From assembly GCA_910584655.1 (NCBI GenBank), contig CAJUBJ010000009.1, positions 1 through 40,073 of the forward strand: 40,073 nucleotides of DNA. The letters are read 5' to 3'. Position numbers and translations under genes: made by a program. This document shows, piece by piece, positions 1 through 8,137 of the stretch. The DNA is from an uncultured Bacilli bacterium (GTDB lineage: Bacteria; Bacillota_I; Bacilli_A; RF39; UBA660). Each line of letters starts with the position of its first letter. The stretch's first letter is position 1. A model generated the notes under the pieces. The model saw only the letters and a list, made by a program, of their open reading frames with translations, searched no databases and was not told the origin of the DNA.

Positions 1-24
1 ATAATTTTCAAATAACTTTAACAT

Positions 25-57
25 CTAAAAAAGTTTTTTAATAAAAAAAGAAAAACT
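25..57 (-). terminator. Intrinsic terminator of the oxidoreductase gene
   Basis: Read on the minus strand, an AGTTTTT arm (51-57) pairs with AAAAACT (32-38) and is followed by a run of T (27-31). It lies immediately after the stop codon of the Rieske oxidoreductase gene. The stem is AT-rich, so the strength is uncertain. Confidence 0.5.
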
Positions 58-58
58 A

Positions 59-1567
59 TTAAAGTTCTTCTTCATCGCAGTCATTTTCAAAAGAAATGTC
101 ATATACACTTGGTCCTTTAATACATTTTCCATCAATATCAAATCTTGAAGCATGACAAGGACAGTCCCAAGTCTTTTCAACTTCATTAAACAAAAGAGTA
201 CAACCCATATGGGGACAATTACTTAAAACAATATGTTCATTTTTTCCATCGTTATATATTGCAACACTCTTACCATTCCTTATTTCAAAACTAACAGACT
301 TAGGATACCATCTTTTATTTTTTACTATTTTATTTTGAATAAAACTTTTTGTAGTACTCGCAATATTAACAAGATAACTATCAATGTCTCCAAGCATATT
401 AACTCTAAGTGGATCAAATAACTTTTCGAACTCATTCTTCCTATTTAAGACTATATCACTTAATATCATTCCAGCTAATACACTATTAGTCATTCCCCAA
501 GTATTATATCCTGTACCAATAAATAATTTATCATTATTCTTTTCCAATCTACCAATATAAGGCATCTTATCAACAGTCATCATATCATCATTTGACCAAA
601 TATAGTCAGGATTCAAATCTAAAAACTTTCCTTCTAGCAATGTTTTATTCATGTTCTTTTTTACATTCATATCATTACATATATTATGTGAATTACTTAA
701 ATAAATCATATAATTTTTATCATTACCTCTATAATATCTAACCGACTTTGTTGGTAATGTATTTGTAATTAAAGAATCATTCCTATAATCATCTACCCTA
801 GAAGCTAAAACATAAGACTTTTCTGTATAAACCTTAAAAGGCATTATATAAGGTTTCAAGAAAAAAGGATAATGAGATGCCACAATCACTTTCTTAGCTC
901 TTATTTCATGTTTTTCTGTCAAACATATATATCCATTTCTTACTTTTTTCATTTCCATAATTCTTGTATTCTCATAAATTTTAACACCTCTACGTTGACA
1001 AACTTTTTTTAAACCATACATATACTTTACAGGATGAAAAACATAAGTATCGTCAACTGAAATAGCATATTTACATTTTAAATCTACATCTGCTTGCATA
1101 TGTTCTTTAACTTTTACTCCAAAACTTTTTAAAATAAATTCTTCATCTTTAATTTTACTTACTTCATCATCCTCATCGGTGAAAACATATGATGTTACTT
1201 TATCTAAATCACAATTTATCCTCTCTTTATTAATAATACTTTTTAGTTTACGTATTGCCACTTTTTGTGATTTCAAATACATTTTTGCCACATCATAATT
1301 ATAATAATTTTCCAAATCAGAATACACAGTTTCTTGCAAATAATTAATCTTACCAGTAGTTCTTGAACTAACCCCCATGCCAACTCTATTTTGTTCCACT
1401 AAGCATACCTTAAGCTTAGACTTACTCAAAAAATATGCTACATTTAAGCCAGTCATACCTCCACCTATAATTAACACATCAACTTTTATATTTTTATTTA
1501 ATTCCTTTACATTACTTTCTTCTATTCCTTCCACCCAAATACTCTTTTTTTCCACGTAAATCACCAT
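59..1567 (-). CDS. FAD-dependent oxidoreductase with C-terminal Rieske [2Fe-2S] domain
   Basis: A DAO-type flavoprotein fused to a Rieske iron-sulfur domain, about 502 residues. The N-terminal dinucleotide-binding motif IIGGGMTGLNVAYFL follows a short leader that includes SIWVEG, a segment typical of this family. The C-terminal Rieske motifs are CPHMGC (ligands about C451 and H453) and CPCHAS (C469 and H472); the extra Cys in each motif fits the disulfide seen in bc1-type Rieske proteins. The family is thought to transfer electrons from a small-molecule substrate, but the substrate cannot be read from sequence. The reading frame extends to a TTG at 1582. I chose the ATG at 1567 because it sits just before the conserved N-terminus, although no strong ribosome binding site is visible. 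The gene stands alone between two terminators. Confidence 0.9.
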   Translation of the reverse strand: MVIYVEKKSIWVEGIEESNVKELNKNIKVDVLIIGGGMTGLNVAYFLSKSKLKVCLVEQNRVGMGVSSRTTGKINYLQETVYSDLENYYNYDVAKMYLKSQKVAIRKLKSIINKERINCDLDKVTSYVFTDEDDEVSKIKDEEFILKSFGVKVKEHMQADVDLKCKYAISVDDTYVFHPVKYMYGLKKVCQRRGVKIYENTRIMEMKKVRNGYICLTEKHEIRAKKVIVASHYPFFLKPYIMPFKVYTEKSYVLASRVDDYRNDSLITNTLPTKSVRYYRGNDKNYMIYLSNSHNICNDMNVKKNMNKTLLEGKFLDLNPDYIWSNDDMMTVDKMPYIGRLEKNNDKLFIGTGYNTWGMTNSVLAGMILSDIVLNRKNEFEKLFDPLRVNMLGDIDSYLVNIASTTKSFIQNKIVKNKRWYPKSVSFEIRNGKSVAIYNDGKNEHIVLSNCPHMGCTLLFNEVEKTWDCPCHASRFDIDGKCIKGPSVYDISFENDCDEEEL

Positions 1568-1600
1568 TATTAGTATGTACAAAAAATTATAAATAAAACA

Positions 1601-1620
1601 AAAAAACTGCTATAGCAGTT
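1601..1620 (-). terminator. Terminator of the YjjG-like gene
   Basis: The self-complementary stem AACTGCTATAGCAGTT (1605-1620) is followed on the minus strand by a T-run (1604-1601 and beyond). It sits directly after the stop of the HAD gene and before the oxidoreductase start. Confidence 0.75.
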
Positions 1621-2346
1621 CTACAAGATCTCCAAAAGTTCTTCTAATTTTTTAATAATATAAGATGGTTTGTATCCTTCCATCAACAATTCATCATCTT
1701 TATTAAACCAACAACTATCAATACCTGAATTCATACCTCCCTTAATATCCGTTTTTAAAGAATCCCCAACTATTAACATCTTCTCTCTATCATCATAATT
1801 TAAAAATTCCAGCATTTCATTAAAATAAATTTCATCAGGTTTAGTAACTTTATTCTTAGTAATATCAGCAGAAAAAACATAATCAACATATTCACTGCAT
1901 CCTATTTTATCTATCTTAGTATAAACAGCTTCCTTAGGTCCATTTGTTGCAATAACTATCTTATACTTATTTGATAACTTCTCTAAAACCATTCTTGCTC
2001 CTTTTATTTCAACAACTATTTCTTTTAAACTATTCAAAAATAATTCATTAATCTTAAAAGCTTCTTCTATATTTATTGAATTATCAAAATACTTTACATA
2101 TCTCAAACTTTGTACATACTTAACAAATAAATCATGATTATATTTATATTCATCAGGCACACTAATTAAACCAGCACTAAAGTCTAACCAAAATTGCTTA
2201 TCTAAATCGTACCATTTTTTAAACCCCTCATCACTATACTCTAACTTCTTATATTCAATCATTTTCTTATAAGCATACCTAACATTTTCTAAATTATCAA
2301 TTAATGTATCATCCATATCAAAAATAATATATTCATAATTTTTCAT
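1621..2346 (-). CDS. HAD hydrolase, YjjG-like (pyrimidine 5'-nucleotidase family)
   Basis: A 241-residue cytoplasmic HAD phosphatase. HAD motif I is FDMDDTLID, with nucleophile D10 and acid/base D12; motif II is ATNG; the motif III/IV region is KPDEIYF followed by VGDSLKTDIKGG. A helical cap lies between motifs I and II (about residues 20-100), as in subfamily IA. Order, length and the GDSLKTDI signature match the YjjG group, whose known members dephosphorylate (d)UMP/dTMP and non-canonical pyrimidine nucleotides. Substrate assignment is by family only. The gene is divergent from the kinase-like operon, across about 100 bp, and ends in a hairpin terminator. Confidence 0.85.
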   Translation of the reverse strand: MKNYEYIIFDMDDTLIDNLENVRYAYKKMIEYKKLEYSDEGFKKWYDLDKQFWLDFSAGLISVPDEYKYNHDLFVKYVQSLRYVKYFDNSINIEEAFKINELFLNSLKEIVVEIKGARMVLEKLSNKYKIVIATNGPKEAVYTKIDKIGCSEYVDYVFSADITKNKVTKPDEIYFNEMLEFLNYDDREKMLIVGDSLKTDIKGGMNSGIDSCWFNKDDELLMEGYKPSYIIKKLEELLEIL

Positions 2347-2404
2347 TTATACCAACTTCTTCTAATTTATTGTATCTAAAACTATAATAAATATCTACAT
2401 AAAT

Positions 2405-2433
2405 TTGCTTAATTATATACAAACAACTATAAT
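2405..2433 (+). promoter_or_regulatory. Sigma-A-type promoter of the kinase-like/HD operon
   Basis: TTGCTT (2405-2410) and TATAAT (2428-2433) are separated by exactly 17 bp. The predicted transcription start is near 2440, only about 10 nt before the ATG at 2451, and no Shine-Dalgarno motif fits in that leader. The first gene may therefore be translated from an almost leaderless mRNA. Prediction from sequence only. Confidence 0.65.
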
Positions 2434-2450
2434 ATGTATCGTGATTGATT

Positions 2451-3146
2451 ATGAAAAGAAAAAATATTGAATTAATAAATAAAATGTTTCCTCATAGATT
2501 TCCCGAAACAGGTGGTTCTGAAGCTTTGATATTCTATTTAAAATATGTAGTATACAAAGAATTTATCTCAAGTACACCAATAGATACTTTAAAACGAAAA
2601 GAAAAAAAATTACTGGATTTAGATCAACTCCATCATCTAAAAGAATATTATCCTAAAATTCTTTACCTAGTAGATTCTATATTAAATGAATATATTAGAG
2701 GATATATAATGAAACCTGCACGTGGCAAAGCCATAAGTCGAGAGGGATTAAGTTTTGAACTAAAAATGAAAGCTCTAAACAACTTAAGAAACATTCTTAC
2801 TCTATTTAGAAAAGAAGGATATCTATATTTAGATATTAGACAACCTAATATAAGAGTTGACTCTAAAGAAAATCCAATTCTTTTAGATATTGATAGCATC
2901 CTACAAATTGATAATCCACAATTCGATTGTATGCCAACTGATATAGAAAAATATATTGCAAATGGTGGTCAAGTTAATGTTAATACACAAATATTTATGT
3001 TTAACGTTTTTACACAAGATGCTTTAAAACTAAATAAAAATATGGTAAATCAAACAGGAGCTAAAATATTAGAAGAAATAAACACCTACACATCTGACTC
3101 TACTGTTGATCATGAATATTTAATCGATCATATAAAAAAAAGATAG
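2451..3146 (+). CDS. Small protein-kinase-like protein, first of three tandem paralogues
   Basis: A 231-residue protein that I assign to the protein-kinase-like (PKL) fold from motifs shared with the next two genes. A VVYKEF segment (K36) is consistent with the beta-3 ATP-binding lysine; DIRQPNI (D128, N133) looks like a catalytic loop (D-x4-N); ILLDIDS (D146/D148) occupies the position of DFG or DxD. The N-lobe is very short and no glycine-rich loop is obvious. The conserved ends HEYLIDHI recur in the paralogues. The substrate is unknown; small-molecule or RNA/protein kinase are both possible. The ATG at 2451 is preferred over an in-frame TTG at 2445. First gene of a four-gene operon. Confidence 0.7.
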   Translation: MKRKNIELINKMFPHRFPETGGSEALIFYLKYVVYKEFISSTPIDTLKRKEKKLLDLDQLHHLKEYYPKILYLVDSILNEYIRGYIMKPARGKAISREGLSFELKMKALNNLRNILTLFRKEGYLYLDIRQPNIRVDSKENPILLDIDSILQIDNPQFDCMPTDIEKYIANGGQVNVNTQIFMFNVFTQDALKLNKNMVNQTGAKILEEINTYTSDSTVDHEYLIDHIKKR

Positions 3147-3156
3147 GAGAATTTCT

Positions 3157-3849
3157 ATGGAAAGAAAAAAATTTATTTCAACAACAGATGCTTGGAATTG
3201 GGATCATGGATCAGAAGGAAAAATTCTTGTTATTAAAGACGGACTTTACAAAAGATTTAATTTTAATCTTTCAATTGCTCAAAGAAAAAGAAAAGAAGAA
3301 ATTCTTCTATTTTTAGATAAAATAAATGAACTAAAAAAATACTATCCAGAAATAAGATATTTAGTTGACTCCATACTATCCTTATATATCAAAGGATACG
3401 TAATGCAACCAATTATTGGGGGATCATTAAATAGTGATTGTTATGATATTGATGAAAAATTAAACGCTCTATTTCAATTAAAAAAGATTTTATCTGAATT
3501 TCGTAAATATGATCTATACTATTTTGATATACGTCGTCCTAATATAAAAATAAATAATGCACGCAATCCTATTCTTCTTGATATTGATGGACTAATTCGC
3601 AAAGGAGAACAAATGGATGCAACTCCATACTACATTAAAGAATATATAAGAAATGGTGGAAAACTTGATAAGCATGCACAAATTTTAATGTTTAATCGTT
3701 TTACTCAAATGTGTTTTAAATATGATGAATTAAGATATGATTTTGAATATGATAATGAAGGTAAAGAAATTATGACCGATTATAAAAGAATGGACTCAGC
3801 TTTTGATCATGAATACCTAATTGATCATATAAAAAGAAAGATAAGGTAA
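3157..3849 (+). CDS. Small protein-kinase-like protein, second of three tandem paralogues
   Basis: A 230-residue paralogue of both neighbours. Motifs in order: VIKDGLYKRF (K32, candidate ATP lysine), the family block KKYYPEIRYLVDSI then LYIKGYVM, the catalytic-loop-like DIRRPNI (D124, N129), and ILLDIDG (D142/D144). The DIDG form is the closest of the three to a canonical kinase DFG. The gene starts 10 nt after the first and has a good ribosome binding site (AGGAG, 7 nt before the ATG). All catalytic-type residues are retained, which argues against decay. The function is not recognised; tandem duplication suggests related substrates or a combined complex. Confidence 0.7.
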   Translation: MERKKFISTTDAWNWDHGSEGKILVIKDGLYKRFNFNLSIAQRKRKEEILLFLDKINELKKYYPEIRYLVDSILSLYIKGYVMQPIIGGSLNSDCYDIDEKLNALFQLKKILSEFRKYDLYYFDIRRPNIKINNARNPILLDIDGLIRKGEQMDATPYYIKEYIRNGGKLDKHAQILMFNRFTQMCFKYDELRYDFEYDNEGKEIMTDYKRMDSAFDHEYLIDHIKRKIR

Positions 3850-3853
3850 TCTT

Positions 3854-4540
3854 ATGGAAAGTAAATTATTTATTCCTAAAAAAGGAATATCTATTGATTA
3901 TGGGGAATCTAAAATATATACTTTCAATGGAAGCATATATAAAGAATTTAAAGATAATATTTCACAAGCAACTCGTCGAAGAAAAAAAGAAAGATTAAAA
4001 TATTTACAACAATTCGAATATCTTAAACGTTACTATCCAGAAATAGAATATTTCGTAGAATGTCTTTTTGGGCTTTATATTAAAGGATATGTTATGAAAG
4101 AAATAGAAACAAAAAGTATTAATAGCTATTCTATTCCTACTGAAAAAAGACTAATACTTTTAAAACAAATAAGAAAAATATTAAAAATGTTTAATGATAT
4201 TGGCCTAAGATATTATGACATTCACCTAGACAACATAAGATGCACTAAAAGTAATCGACCAATATTTTTTGACATAGATAGCATTTTATTTAGTGACGAT
4301 AAAAAACCAGATATAAAACCATATGGTTTTGACTACTACGAATGTCTAGGTGGAAACTTAGATAGTAATTTCCAACGTCTAAAATTCAATGTCTTTATAA
4401 AAGAAGCTTTATCAACTTGCCAAGAACTTAAATTTGATGAAATCGGTCAAGAGATGATGAATTATCAACTAAATAAATATTCACCACATTCTATATTTGC
4501 ACATGAAGACTTACTAGAACATGTATTAATTAAAAAATAA
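3854..4540 (+). CDS. Small protein-kinase-like protein, third of three tandem paralogues
   Basis: A 228-residue paralogue, starting 4 nt after the second. K30 in IYKEF, the family block KRYYPEIEYFVE / LYIKGYVM, the catalytic loop DIHLDNI (D122, N127; the DIHxDN form is like classical phosphotransferases) and IFFDIDS (D140/D142). A basic stretch RRRKKER follows the putative N-lobe, as RKRKEE does in the second paralogue. The C-terminus HEDLLEHV matches HEYLIDHI of the others. A weak AAGG precedes the start, so translational coupling is likely. Function unknown. Confidence 0.7.
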   Translation: MESKLFIPKKGISIDYGESKIYTFNGSIYKEFKDNISQATRRRKKERLKYLQQFEYLKRYYPEIEYFVECLFGLYIKGYVMKEIETKSINSYSIPTEKRLILLKQIRKILKMFNDIGLRYYDIHLDNIRCTKSNRPIFFDIDSILFSDDKKPDIKPYGFDYYECLGGNLDSNFQRLKFNVFIKEALSTCQELKFDEIGQEMMNYQLNKYSPHSIFAHEDLLEHVLIKK

Positions 4541-4552
4541 AGGAGAATTAAT

Positions 4553-5209
4553 ATGAAACAAATAAACACTAAATTAATAGAATTTATAGAAAAAGAAATA
4601 TTTCCCATATACGAAACATTTGACAAAGGTCACAACCTTGATCATATTCTTGCTGTTATTGAACGTGCACTAAAAATATATTATTCATTAGAAAATGACC
4701 AAATAGATATAAACCTTGTCTACGCTGCTTCTGCACTACATGATATTGGTATAAAAATGGAAAGAACGAATCATGCGACTCATTCAAGTGAATTTGTTAT
4801 GTCATGTCAAAAACTAAAAGAATTCTTTACTGATGAAGAAATTATCATAATTGCTAATGCCTGTGAAGATCATTCAACATCAAAAGGAATAATTCCTAGA
4901 ACAATATATGGTAAAATAGTTTGTGATGCTGATAAAGATAACAATGTCGAAATATCTTTACTTCGAGCATATGAATTCACCAAAAAATACTTTCCAGATT
5001 TTAATGAAGAACAATGCTTAGATAATGTTTATGACCAATTATATTTAAAATTTGGTCCAGAAGGTAAAGTAAAATTTTATGTTGGAGCACCAGAACAAAA
5101 CGAATTCTTAACTACTATGCAAGCTCTAGCCTTAGACAAAAAATTATTTATAATTAAAATTAATGAAATAATTAAAAGTAATATCCATTCTAATCTAAAA
5201 AAAGATTAA
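4553..5209 (+). CDS. HD-domain phosphohydrolase
   Basis: A 218-residue HD-superfamily metal-dependent phosphohydrolase. Metal-ligand candidates are H27 or H31 in KGHNLDHILAV, H63-D64 in SALHDIGIK, H107 in CEDHST and D125/D127 in VCDADKD; this order is typical of small HD hydrolases. Substrates in the family are nucleotides and phosphate esters; none can be assigned here. It is the last gene of the kinase-like operon, 12 nt downstream, with a strong ribosome binding site (AAAGGAG). Pairing of putative kinases with a phosphohydrolase suggests opposing phosphorylation and hydrolysis reactions, but that is inference. Confidence 0.85.
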   Translation: MKQINTKLIEFIEKEIFPIYETFDKGHNLDHILAVIERALKIYYSLENDQIDINLVYAASALHDIGIKMERTNHATHSSEFVMSCQKLKEFFTDEEIIIIANACEDHSTSKGIIPRTIYGKIVCDADKDNNVEISLLRAYEFTKKYFPDFNEEQCLDNVYDQLYLKFGPEGKVKFYVGAPEQNEFLTTMQALALDKKLFIIKINEIIKSNIHSNLKKD

Positions 5210-5218
5210 TCTTACCTA

Positions 5219-5243
5219 AAAAAATGCCTAAATGGCATTTTTT
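5219..5243. terminator. Bidirectional terminator between convergent genes
   Basis: AAAAAATGCC pairs with GGCATTTTTT around a TAAAT loop. It works on both strands and separates the plus-strand HD gene from the minus-strand CYTH gene. Confidence 0.85.
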
Positions 5244-5709
5244 ATTTTTCATAGTTGTTTAATATCGCTAAAAATTCCTTCTTACTTAATTTACTTAAAT
5301 CCTTATCAAAAGCTAAAGAGGTATTAGTAATATCCTCTCCCATCCAACTAAGCGGTTGATAATTCCTCATTTCTTCTTCACTATCAAACTTTACTTCTAC
5401 TCTGTTTAATCCTTCATAATCGTCATAATAACTTTTAATAGAAACTTTATCATCATCCAAATACAAATAACTATCACGAATAATCTTTTTATAAGCTTGA
5501 GCCTTTAATCTTTCAAATTCAAGATATTCTATTTTAGTTTTAAGAACTACTTCATTTTTATCATTTAATACTTCTTTTTCTAGTATTTCATTCTTCTTTT
5601 GAACACGTAAATTATTATTAATATAATATCTTTCATATCTAAGCGGACTTGATAAATTTAAACCATCTAAATTGTTTACAATATATCTCTTAGTCAATCT
5701 TCTAATCAT
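5242..5709 (-). CDS. CYTH domain protein
   Basis: A 155-residue soluble protein. The C-terminal block RVEVKFDSEEEMRNY followed by QPLSWMGEDIT is a close match to the end of CYTH (adenylate cyclase/thiamine triphosphatase) domains, and the N-terminal MIRRLTKRYIV together with alternating charged strands fits the triphosphate tunnel fold. CYTH proteins hydrolyse inorganic or organic triphosphates; which one cannot be told here. The start at 5709 is chosen because GGAG lies 9 nt upstream; an upstream in-frame ATG (5724) lies further into the preceding Nudix gene. The 8-nt overlap with that gene suggests coupled translation and a joint role. Confidence 0.75.
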   Translation of the reverse strand: MIRRLTKRYIVNNLDGLNLSSPLRYERYYINNNLRVQKKNEILEKEVLNDKNEVVLKTKIEYLEFERLKAQAYKKIIRDSYLYLDDDKVSIKSYYDDYEGLNRVEVKFDSEEEMRNYQPLSWMGEDITNTSLAFDKDLSKLSKKEFLAILNNYEK

Positions 5710-6586
5710 AAAAAACAACTCCATCCATATGTTTCTTATAAAATGGTGTATCTATATACATTTGTCTTATACTAACAAAATCTGCTTCTGCAAATTCTCT
5801 ACACTTTACCAAAATTTCTTCATTATTATCTTTATTTAAGACATATCTTCTAATCTCTTTCTCACTTTCTCTAAAGTAAAAAACAACTTGATCGTCCACA
5901 AAATACTCATTCCAATAACCAACATTTAAATTATCAACAATAAATTTTTTATATTCTATTTCACCTTTCTTATCAAAAGTAATTTCATAATCACCATCAT
6001 CAGGAACTATATTAAACTTCGTTTCATCAAGATTTTTGATTTTGTCGCCAATTCCCATTACATAACTATAACATTTATTATAACCATTATTATAATAGTC
6101 CCAAAAATACTTAGTAGTATCTAACATCTCATCATAAGGCAAATCATCTTTTCCATACACTTCATATCCTAAAGATTTACCTTCTTCATTACATTTAAGT
6201 TCTCCACTTATATAAGTACACTTATATAATAAAAATAACCAATTAACATCTTTACATGTTCTAGAATCATACTTATTTTGCAACATTCCACCTATAAAAT
6301 CATCTATTTTTATCTGTGCACTATCTCCAACTTCTTCTCTTAACTCTCTCCTTAATGCATCTTTAAATGTTTTATCATACTCTTCAACAGCACCGCCAAT
6401 TTCTGCTAATCTTCCATTTCCGTCTCTTGATTTTGGCCCTCTTCTTTGCAAAATCACATTCCCATCTTTATCAAATAGCATTCCAATAACAGCACAGCTA
6501 TAAAGAGGCATATCATTAAAACTATTCTCTATATATTTTCTTAAATCACTTTCTAATTCAAACTCTCTTTTTAATACTAATTTCAT
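5702..6586 (-). CDS. Nudix hydrolase with C-terminal extension
   Basis: A 294-residue protein. The Nudix box spans residues 64-87 (starting GGAVEEYDKTFKDAL, then RRELREEVG) with one extra residue compared with the textbook spacing. Nudix enzymes cleave nucleoside diphosphates linked to another moiety. The box lies in an N-terminal domain of about 160 residues; the C-terminal ~130 residues (about 165-294, with several aromatic-rich beta segments) are not part of a minimal Nudix enzyme and I do not recognise them. The start is the ATG with AGGTGA 5 nt upstream. It overlaps the following CYTH gene, so two phosphate-bond hydrolases are made from one mRNA. Confidence 0.85.
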   Translation of the reverse strand: MKLVLKREFELESDLRKYIENSFNDMPLYSCAVIGMLFDKDGNVILQRRGPKSRDGNGRLAEIGGAVEEYDKTFKDALRRELREEVGDSAQIKIDDFIGGMLQNKYDSRTCKDVNWLFLLYKCTYISGELKCNEEGKSLGYEVYGKDDLPYDEMLDTTKYFWDYYNNGYNKCYSYVMGIGDKIKNLDETKFNIVPDDGDYEITFDKKGEIEYKKFIVDNLNVGYWNEYFVDDQVVFYFRESEKEIRRYVLNKDNNEEILVKCREFAEADFVSIRQMYIDTPFYKKHMDGVVFYD

Positions 6587-6624
6587 TATAATCACCTATA
6601 TTTATAATACTCTAAATTTCTTTC

Positions 6625-6652
6625 AAAAAAAAGAAAAAGCACACATGTGCTT
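6625..6652 (-). terminator. Terminator after the hypothetical gene at 6651
   Basis: AAGCAC-ACAT-GTGCTT (6637-6652) is followed on the minus strand by a T-rich tail. It overlaps the stop codon of the gene. Confidence 0.75.
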
Positions 6653-7208
6653 AACATATATTATTTAAAACTTCTAATATTTCATAATAAACAGTTGTAT
6701 CACCTGTGGTTCTACTAGAATTTTCTGGTTTCACAAAATCACTTATCTCACTTAAAACTAAATCTATATTATCTTTATTTATACGATCATTAATCAATTC
6801 TAAACAAGTATTTCTATACCCTCTTATCATACATCCTGCTAATGCTTTATAGTAACTTTTCTCAGGTAACTTAGAACATTTATATAATTCTAAAGCCATA
6901 TTATCATCTACTATTCTTGGAATACTTAATATTATTTTATTAGTTCTAAATACACCACCTGGTGCTGAAGGACTATCTATACAAACAACTTCAGCATCAT
7001 TAGGTATCTCTACATCATAAATAGTATCTCCTCTTACTAACCAACGAAACACCATATCATATGTAGAATAATTAAATCCACCCATTTCTTTTGGTTCACT
7101 TGCATTCTTATTCCATAATTCTGCTACATTTACTTCATCTAATTTATACACAACATCTTTATCTGCTCCTGAAGTATTACCAAACATAACTTTACAATAC
7201 TTTTTCAT
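6651..7208 (-). CDS. Conserved hypothetical protein
   Basis: A 185-residue soluble protein of unrecognised function. The N-terminal half is beta-rich and contains WLVRGDTIYDVEIPNDAEVV, a pattern reminiscent of short domains in phage-related or immunity-type proteins; the C-terminal half is helical. There is no signal peptide or membrane segment. The start with GAGGTGA upstream is strongly supported. The gene is monocistronic, with terminators on both sides. Confidence 0.65.
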   Translation of the reverse strand: MKKYCKVMFGNTSGADKDVVYKLDEVNVAELWNKNASEPKEMGGFNYSTYDMVFRWLVRGDTIYDVEIPNDAEVVCIDSPSAPGGVFRTNKIILSIPRIVDDNMALELYKCSKLPEKSYYKALAGCMIRGYRNTCLELINDRINKDNIDLVLSEISDFVKPENSSRTTGDTTVYYEILEVLNNIC

Positions 7209-7237
7209 AACTATCACCTCTTAAAATTATATCATAC

Positions 7238-7273
7238 AAAAAATCTACACATTCTTTTTCGTGTAGATTTTTA
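7238..7273. terminator. Strong bidirectional hairpin terminator
   Basis: AAAATCTACAC (7240-7250) pairs with GTGTAGATTTT (7261-7271), an 11-bp stem flanked by A- and T-runs. It follows the gene at 7284 on the minus strand. Confidence 0.85.
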
Positions 7274-7283
7274 ATTAAATATC

Positions 7284-8078
7284 TTACTTTCTTTTTTGTA
7301 AATTATATCCTCTTACATCATAATCACTTAATATATCAACATCTCGAGAATATACATCAACATCTAAATCTTTATGAGCTGCTTTTTCTTCAGTATAATT
7401 TATATCCAAATTATCTTTATTAGCAACTCTATTACCTTCTGCTAACAAATGAAATACAAATTTAATATCATCACGATGTGTACCAAAATATGAAGCAATT
7501 TTAGATAAATCACAATTTCTTAGTAATTGGAATAAACCAACTAACTCATGCTCCAACCTTTTTTGTTCTGATAAAGATTGCTTTAATTCTGTCAATCTAT
7601 TATATGCTTCTTCTTTTTCTGTTGATAAAGCATGACTTTTTAATAATTTAGCCATCTTCTTATCTTCAGTTTTCATCATTTTTTCTAATCGTCCTTGACG
7701 ATAAGTATAAAGAGCATATTTAGAACCAAAAATATTAAAAAACATAACTAACTCACTAAAAGTCCAATTATTTAAATTATTGCCATAACTTGCTATTTTA
7801 GAAATGTAATCAAAAGATGAATAAAAAGCTCTTAAACATTCTTCAACTGTATGAGTACCACCAAAATAATATAAAGATAAATCTTCTCCCCTAGATTTAA
7901 TAATATCACTTTCTCTATCAACAAATAAACGAACTTGATCTGGTGTCAATTTAAATTCCTTTGTTAATCTTAAAAATACTTCTTCTTCAACCCCTATATT
8001 AGATTTAACTTCAATTTTACCTGGAAAAACTGATGCATAAACCAACTTAGAAGTTGGAACCTTTTTTGCTGCTATCAT
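7284..8078 (-). CDS. Hypothetical protein, mostly helical
   Basis: A 264-residue soluble protein that I do not recognise. It begins MIAAKKVPTSKLVYA, has a central helical region with a run of KKMAKLL and KQSLSEQKRLEHEL likely to form a coiled coil (about residues 130-185), and ends in a charged, probably disordered tail rich in Asp and Lys. The start is supported by AGGGGG 6 nt upstream; an earlier in-frame start would lack this spacing. It is a single gene between terminators and upstream AT-rich sequence. Confidence 0.6.
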   Translation of the reverse strand: MIAAKKVPTSKLVYASVFPGKIEVKSNIGVEEEVFLRLTKEFKLTPDQVRLFVDRESDIIKSRGEDLSLYYFGGTHTVEECLRAFYSSFDYISKIASYGNNLNNWTFSELVMFFNIFGSKYALYTYRQGRLEKMMKTEDKKMAKLLKSHALSTEKEEAYNRLTELKQSLSEQKRLEHELVGLFQLLRNCDLSKIASYFGTHRDDIKFVFHLLAEGNRVANKDNLDINYTEEKAAHKDLDVDVYSRDVDILSDYDVRGYNLQKRK

Positions 8079-8137
8079 AAAAATCCCCCTCAACAACGTG
8101 AAACATATTATATACGAAAAAAATTATAAAGTCAAAA

